From Oceanobacillus manasiensis (GTDB taxonomy: Bacteria > Bacillota > Bacilli > Bacillales > Amphibacillaceae), in the NCBI RefSeq assembly GCF_000724085.1, contig NZ_CCDL010000001.1, forward strand, positions 372,001 through 436,000: a stretch of 64,000 nucleotides of DNA, in the 5' to 3' direction. The notes beneath the pieces are model-generated. The model was not told the DNA's origin and searched no databases. It was given only the letters and a program-made list of their open reading frames with translations. Below, piece by piece: positions 57,562 to 64,000 of the stretch (position 1 is the first letter of the stretch; every line of letters starts with the position of its first letter). Position numbers and translations under genes: made by a program.

Positions 57562-58662
57562 TTATTGGATTCCGACTATTTCTTCGATAAACATTTCTGT
57601 TTTTTGTAAAGCTATTATATCCTCATTACCTTCCAGTCGTACCATTGGTCTTGTTGGATGCTTGGCATCAATAAATACAATTTCACCAAGCTTGTTATTA
57701 GACAGACGTATTTTAGTTCCGATAGAAAAGTGGGTCATGCTTTCTACAAAGCTAGTAACGACTTCTGGATCAAGGGTTGAAAACTGCTCCTTTTGTAGTT
57801 CCTCTATAACAAGAAACGGGGATTGCTTTTCCTTATAGATTCTTTCACATGTCATGGCATGGTACATATCGCAAACAGCTATTATTTTGGCAACCTTATG
57901 TATTTTTCCGCTAGTAAGGCCAAGTGGATAACCGCTACCGTCTGATCTTTCATGGTGTTGCAAAATCGCCAGCTTTACGGACTGCTTAATGGTTGGGATT
58001 TGTTCGACCATTCGATAAGAATAAGTAGGATGTTTTTTCAAATCGTTCATCTGTGCTGTGCTTAATGTACCTGCTTTATGAAGAAGGTTATGTTCGACCT
58101 TTGCCATACCTGCATCACATAAAAAACCGGCGATTCCGATTTGTAACCAATCACCAGAGGGATATCCCATTTTTCTTGCAAGGAATGCTGATAGGATACC
58201 GACCGCGACGCTATGGTAGAAAATATAATCCCGCTTGTTTGAATAATGGTGCATGGTGTAAACAGCAGAGGAGATATCGTCCATTCTTTTTATTAAAGGA
58301 ATTATTAATTTGCGGACGTATGGCATATCTAACGGCGCGCCATTTTTCCAGTTTTCAAAAAGTTTTTTGTATGCTTGTACGGTTTGTTCATAATGTACAT
58401 GAAAAGGTGGGAGATCTACGTCTTCTTTCTTTGCATCAGGTTGTTGTACCTGTTGTACTTCCTCTATTTGCTCAGGTGTATATGATTCTCCTTCAGCAAG
58501 CTTTGAGGAAACATCAACACTTTCCACAAGATACTTTTTTATTACGGTTATATGTCTTTCTGTTAGTACGGTGCCTTTTGGGATAATAGCTCTATTTGTT
58601 TTCCCTTTTATTTCTCTAAGCAATACACATCCTGGGACAAGCTGCGAGGCTTTTACCCTCAT
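57562..58662 (-). CDS. HD-GYP domain protein with a substituted HD motif
   Basis: The 366-residue protein has an N-terminal DUF3391-like region (about 1-60; MRVKASQLVPGCVLLREI) and an HD-GYP domain (about 150-330). HD-GYP enzymes hydrolyse cyclic di-GMP. Most conserved parts are present: FYHSVAVG, LLHKAG, KKHPTYSYRM and LQHHERSDGSGYP with the GYP triad. The key HD pair reads FLCDAGM, so the metal-binding histidine is a cysteine. I chose the ATG at 58662 with GGGGAAG upstream, which drops an unlikely basic extension. It stands between gyrA and guaB, where B. subtilis has an rRNA operon. Confidence 0.88.
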   Translation of the reverse strand: MRVKASQLVPGCVLLREIKGKTNRAIIPKGTVLTERHITVIKKYLVESVDVSSKLAEGESYTPEQIEEVQQVQQPDAKKEDVDLPPFHVHYEQTVQAYKKLFENWKNGAPLDMPYVRKLIIPLIKRMDDISSAVYTMHHYSNKRDYIFYHSVAVGILSAFLARKMGYPSGDWLQIGIAGFLCDAGMAKVEHNLLHKAGTLSTAQMNDLKKHPTYSYRMVEQIPTIKQSVKLAILQHHERSDGSGYPLGLTSGKIHKVAKIIAVCDMYHAMTCERIYKEKQSPFLVIEELQKEQFSTLDPEVVTSFVESMTHFSIGTKIRLSNNKLGEIVFIDAKHPTRPMVRLEGNEDIIALQKTEMFIEEIVGIQ

Positions 58663-58690
58663 ATCATTCTTCCCCTTTACCATATTAATC

Positions 58691-58714
58691 AGGAAGGGAC
58701 CAAGGTCCCTTCCT
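58691..58714 (-). terminator. Perfect hairpin after gyrA without T-tract
   Basis: AGGAAGGGACC and GGTCCCTTCCT form a perfect 11-bp stem with a 2-base centre, between the gyrA stop codon and the HD-GYP start codon. No U-run follows, so it may be a processing or weak termination site rather than a full terminator. Confidence 0.5.
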
Positions 58715-58720
58715 GCAATT

Positions 58721-61225
58721 TTATTCCTCTGTATTCTCCTCTGGTGTTTCTTCTGTTTCAACGGTCTCTGTTTCTTCATCGATTTCTTCTTCTTCATCCT
58801 GGTCAACTCTTGCTACTGTTGCTACTTCCTCTTCTTCTTGTAGCCTAATAAGACGTACACCCATCGTATTTCGCCCAGTTTCCGATATATCTCGAACTGG
58901 AATTCGAATAAGAACCCCTGCTACAGTAATCAGCATAAGATCTTCATCTCCCGAGACAGCTTTCACAGCCACTACATGACCTGTTTTATCTGTTAGGTTA
59001 CATGTAAAGATTCCTTTACCGCCACGGTTCGTTATACGGTATTCCATCTCAGGGGTTTGTTTACCATAACCTTTACTCGTTACGTGTAAGATTTTGGAGT
59101 TCTCCTGCAGGATTTCCATAGATACGACTTCATCATCTTCCCTTAGAGAGATACCTTTCACACCGGCAGCTGTTCTACCCATAGAACGGATTTGATCTTC
59201 AGGGAATCGGATAAGATAACCATTTTTGGTAGCGAGCATCATGTCTTTCTCACCATCAGTTAGACGAACAGATATTAATTCATCTTCTTCTCGCAATCCT
59301 AACGCAATTAATCCGCCTTTACGGATGTTAGCAAACTGTGAAAGGGTTGTACGTTTAGAAATACCGTGCTTGGTAGTAAAGAACAAGTAATCTGTATCAC
59401 TAAATTCATTTACAGAAATAACAGCATTAACCCACTCGCCCTTTTCAATCTGCAAGAGATTAATGATAGGAATTCCCTTCGCTGTTCTGCTGAACTCAGG
59501 GACTTCATAGCCTTTGGCCTTGTAAACCTTCCCTTTGTTCGTAAAGAATAACACTGTATCGTGCGTGGATGTGGAAACAAGATGTTCTACAAAATCGTCT
59601 TCGTTTGTACCCATGCCCTGTATACCGCGTCCTCCGCGTTTTTGTGTTCTGTAGGTAGAAGATGGCAGACGTTTAATATAACCTTGATGTGTTAAGGTAA
59701 TGACAATATTCTCCTCAGGGATTAAATCCTCATCCTCAAAGAAGTCAACGCCGCCTAAAACAAGCTCTGTTCTTCGCTCATCATTAAAACGTTCCTTTAC
59801 CTCTGTAAGCTCTTCACGAATAATTTCTAGAACTTTTTCCTCGTCTGCTAAAATAGCTTTTAATTCATCAATTAACTCGAGAAGTTCCTTATATTCATTT
59901 TCTATTTTTTCACGTTCCAGACCAGTTAATCGCTGCAAACGCATATCTAGAATTGCTTGTGACTGTTTTTCCGAAAGTTCAAAGCGTTCCATCAAACCGT
60001 CTCTAGCAATATCGGCTGTTTTGGAATTACGGATAAGGGCAATCACTTCATCTAAATGATCAAGGGCAATACGTAACCCTTCTAAAATATGTGCTCTCGC
60101 TTCTGCTTTACGCAATTCAAACGCGGTTCGGCGTTTAATAATAACCTTTTGGTGTTCAAGATAATATTCAAGGCATTGTTTAATCGTCAACACTTTAGGT
60201 TGACCATCAACAAGGGCTAATGTATTAATTCCAAAGGTTGTTTGTAATGCCGTATGTTTGTATAGGTTATTTAGCACCACATTTGCATTAACATCACGAC
60301 GTAACTCCATCACAATACGCATTCCATTACGATCTGATTCATCACGCAAATCGGTAATTCCTTCAATTCGCTTGTCCCGGACATGCTCTGCAATCCGCTC
60401 AATTAATTTCGCCTTATTGACTTGATATGGAAGCTCTGTCACGATAATCGTTGCTTTGCCGTTTGCTTGCTCTTCAATGTTTGCTTTTGCCCGTACGGTA
60501 ATCGAACCTTTACCTGTTTCATAGGCTTTTCTAATTCCACTTTTCCCTAAGATTTGACCAGCTGTTGGGAAGTCCGGGCCATGAATATAATCTTCCATCA
60601 ATTCATTAATGGTGATATCAGGATTTTTACTGATCGCTAGCACAGCATCAATGGTTTCCCCTAAATTATGTGGGGGGATATTCGTTGCCATTCCTACTGC
60701 AATCCCCGATGTTCCGTTCACAAGTAAATTAGGAAATCGAGCTGGAAAAACGACTGGTTCTCGTTCAGAACCATCATAGTTATCTGTGTAATCAATTGTG
60801 TCTTTATTTATATCACGCAAAAGCTCCATTGATATTTTGGACATTCTTGCCTCTGTATAACGCATCGCTGCTGCTGAGTCACCATCAACTGAACCGAAGT
60901 TCCCGTGTCCATCAACGAGCATATAACGATAGCTGAAGTCTTGTGCCATCCGGACCATTGTTTCATAAACCGCTGAGTCACCGTGTGGATGGTACTTACC
61001 AATTACTTCCCCGACGATACGGGCCGATTTTTTGTATGCTTTATCTGAGTGCATCCCCAGGTCATTCATCGCATATAAAATTCTTCGATGCACAGGTTTC
61101 ATACCATCCCGTACATCTGGCAATGCACGTGATACGATAACACTCATTGCGTAATCAAGGAAGGATGTGCGCATCTCATTACTAATATTTATTTCCTGAA
61201 CGTTTGGACGTTTTTCCTCTGCCAT
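58721..61225 (-). CDS. gyrA: DNA gyrase subunit A
   Basis: GyrA cuts and rejoins DNA during supercoiling by gyrase. The 834-residue protein has the winged-helix and tower region with the catalytic tyrosine in [11 protein letters not shown] (about 123). The quinolone-resistance region reads [19 protein letters not shown] with the wild-type serine and glutamate (about 84 and 88). A C-terminal beta-pinwheel of six blades (about 500-810) includes the GyrA-box QKRGGRG, followed by an acidic tail. I chose the ATG at 61225 with GGAGG seven bases upstream. It follows gyrB by 71 bases. Confidence 0.98.
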   Translation of the reverse strand: MAEEKRPNVQEINISNEMRTSFLDYAMSVIVSRALPDVRDGMKPVHRRILYAMNDLGMHSDKAYKKSARIVGEVIGKYHPHGDSAVYETMVRMAQDFSYRYMLVDGHGNFGSVDGDSAAAMRYTEARMSKISMELLRDINKDTIDYTDNYDGSEREPVVFPARFPNLLVNGTSGIAVGMATNIPPHNLGETIDAVLAISKNPDITINELMEDYIHGPDFPTAGQILGKSGIRKAYETGKGSITVRAKANIEEQANGKATIIVTELPYQVNKAKLIERIAEHVRDKRIEGITDLRDESDRNGMRIVMELRRDVNANVVLNNLYKHTALQTTFGINTLALVDGQPKVLTIKQCLEYYLEHQKVIIKRRTAFELRKAEARAHILEGLRIALDHLDEVIALIRNSKTADIARDGLMERFELSEKQSQAILDMRLQRLTGLEREKIENEYKELLELIDELKAILADEEKVLEIIREELTEVKERFNDERRTELVLGGVDFFEDEDLIPEENIVITLTHQGYIKRLPSSTYRTQKRGGRGIQGMGTNEDDFVEHLVSTSTHDTVLFFTNKGKVYKAKGYEVPEFSRTAKGIPIINLLQIEKGEWVNAVISVNEFSDTDYLFFTTKHGISKRTTLSQFANIRKGGLIALGLREEDELISVRLTDGEKDMMLATKNGYLIRFPEDQIRSMGRTAAGVKGISLREDDEVVSMEILQENSKILHVTSKGYGKQTPEMEYRITNRGGKGIFTCNLTDKTGHVVAVKAVSGDEDLMLITVAGVLIRIPVRDISETGRNTMGVRLIRLQEEEEVATVARVDQDEEEEIDEETETVETEETPEENTEE

Positions 61226-61296
61226 TCTTATACCTCCTATCACTATTTATCAAAGAAATAGTGATTTGCCTCAAATATTACATATATTAATGTGAA

Positions 61297-63246
<1,950 letters not shown>

Positions 63247-63275
63247 TTAAAATGTATCGAATTAAAAACAGTATG

Positions 63276-63572
63276 CTATGCTTCTTCTGCTTCTTCTTTA
63301 AGTTCGTCGGAGAAATCATCCAGCTTGCTGATCGTGGAGATCATACTTGCACGCTTTTTCAATGTTGATACAGAAAGCGTGCTATAGTAAATAATCTCCT
63401 TTGTAATCATGACAGACTTTGCATCAACTGTTGGTCCTACTAATTTCTTTTCCTTGCCAGCAGTCTCCATCATTTCCTCCATGATGGTAGATGATGAGAT
63501 TAAATTATAATCAACGATTGCAATAACATCCCTGGAACGGATGACATTATCATTCCCGATATGAATAAACAT
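63276..63572 (-). CDS. remB: Extracellular matrix regulator RemB (DUF370)
   Basis: RemB (YaaB) is a small DUF370 protein, related to the DNA-binding biofilm regulator RemA. The 98-residue product has MFIHIGNDNVIRSRDVIAIVDY at the N-terminus and the conserved IYYSTLSVSTLKKRA block (about 62-76). An acidic tail of about 18 residues extends beyond the usual 81-residue length. It lies 17 bases behind recF and precedes gyrB, as in B. subtilis. Confidence 0.93.
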   Translation of the reverse strand: MFIHIGNDNVIRSRDVIAIVDYNLISSSTIMEEMMETAGKEKKLVGPTVDAKSVMITKEIIYYSTLSVSTLKKRASMISTISKLDDFSDELKEEAEEA

Positions 63573-63589
63573 GTTAATTCCCCCCTAAT

Positions 63590-64000
63590 CTATTTTTCCA
63601 CTTCACCATTACAGACACGGAACAATTCCGCTTTATTCAGGGTCTCATGATTTATTCCATCAACACTTGTGGTAGATACAAAGGTTTGAACCTTCCCTTG
63701 AATGGTATGAAGTAAGTGTGATTGTCGGTAATCATCCAATTCACTTAACACATCATCGAGCAGGAGGATTGGATACTCCCCAACTTCATTGTAGATAAGT
63801 TCAATTTCTGCCAGCTTCACCGACAAGGCGGTTGTACGTTGCTGACCTTGTGATCCATAGGTTTGCACGTCCTTGCCATTTACATAAAAGAGGAGATCAT
63901 CACGATGTGGCCCAATTAGACTTGTGCCACGTTCAATCTCTTTTTCTTGTATTTGATGAAATTTATTTAAATAGATACTTTCTATTTTCCCCTTATTATC
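63590..64000 (-). CDS. recF: DNA replication and repair protein RecF (C-terminal part, runs off the window)
   Basis: The last 137 residues of RecF, open to the window edge; the start lies beyond 64000. RecF is an SMC-like ATPase that works with RecO and RecR at gaps. Visible are [18 protein letters not shown], the ABC-type signature YGSQGQQRT, and Walker B with the D-loop [16 protein letters not shown]. The C-terminus ends a few residues after VSTTSVDG. It lies 17 bases before remB. Confidence 0.97.
   Translation of the reverse strand, partial: DNKGKIESIYLNKFHQIQEKEIERGTSLIGPHRDDLLFYVNGKDVQTYGSQGQQRTTALSVKLAEIELIYNEVGEYPILLLDDVLSELDDYRQSHLLHTIQGKVQTFVSTTSVDGINHETLNKAELFRVCNGEVEK

Noticed and set aside
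58663-58806. Basic N-terminal extension of the HD-GYP protein
   Set aside because: It overlaps the 3' end of gyrA and the hairpin at 58691-58714 and is unlike the family; the ATG at 58662 has a proper ribosome binding site.

Overview
This 64 kb window is the origin-proximal arm of a low-GC, endospore-forming Firmicute of the family Bacillaceae. The order recF-remB-gyrB-gyrA-guaB-dacA-pdxST-serS-dgk/dck-yaaH/yaaI-tadA-ffs-dnaX-ebfC-recR-yaaL-bofA-gin-yaaO-tmk-darA-yaaR-holB-ricT-yabA-trmN6-yazA-rsmI-abrB-metG-tatD-yabE-rnmV-ksgA-yabG-veg-sspF-ispE-purR-spoVG-glmU-prs-ctc is the classic Bacillus subtilis order read on the minus strand. The origin therefore lies beyond position 64000, and nearly all housekeeping genes point away from it. 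Sporulation genes (spoVG, sspF, yabG, bofA, gin, yaaH) and abrB with Spo0A boxes show that the organism sporulates. An Oceanobacillus/Virgibacillus-like relative is my guess; the genus is not proven by sequence alone. Layout: 0.3-6.6 kb carries L25/Ctc, PRPP synthase, GlmU, SpoVG, PurR, IspE and SspF. 6.7-15.2 kb carries Veg, YabG, 16S rRNA dimethyltransferase, RNase M5, a YabE-type 3D protein, TatD and MetRS. 15.2-22 kb carries abrB (divergent), then rsmI-yazA-trmN6, yabA-ricT-holB, yaaR, darA and tmk. 22-30 kb carries yaaO, gin, an inserted TetR-controlled ABC exporter, bofA, yaaL-recR-ebfC-dnaX. 30-42 kb carries the SRP RNA and tadA plus plus-strand genes (carbonic anhydrase, yaaI, yaaH, dgk, dck) and an accessory block (PfpI, AcsA, a dicarboxylate symporter, a PAS-STAS protein). 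42-49.8 kb is accessory: T-box-controlled proC, tRNA-Ser, acetyltransferases, and a metNPQ operon with an M20 amidohydrolase behind two tandem SAM riboswitches. 49.9-64 kb is serS (T-box), pdxST, dacA, guaB, yaaC, an HD-GYP protein, gyrA, gyrB, remB and the end of recF. Differences from the B. subtilis order: no rRNA operon between gyrA and guaB or between bofA and gin, no yabJ/ridA between purR and spoVG, no xpaC-yaaN between gin and yaaO, and insertions of GNAT genes, a carbonic anhydrase, the ABC exporter and the metNPQ block. The most interesting unexplained signals are non-coding: a dispersed structured repeat with three copies that keep base pairing despite sequence change, two SAM-I riboswitches in series 200 bp apart, a terminator whose 3' arm contains the Shine-Dalgarno sequence of yaaH, and 52-bp tandem repeats. 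No prophage, insertion sequence or CRISPR array is visible. Stage- and stress-specific promoters readable by eye include sigma-B (ctc), sigma-F (gin), sigma-K (yabG) and candidate sigma-H (spoVG) and sigma-E (yaaH) sites.
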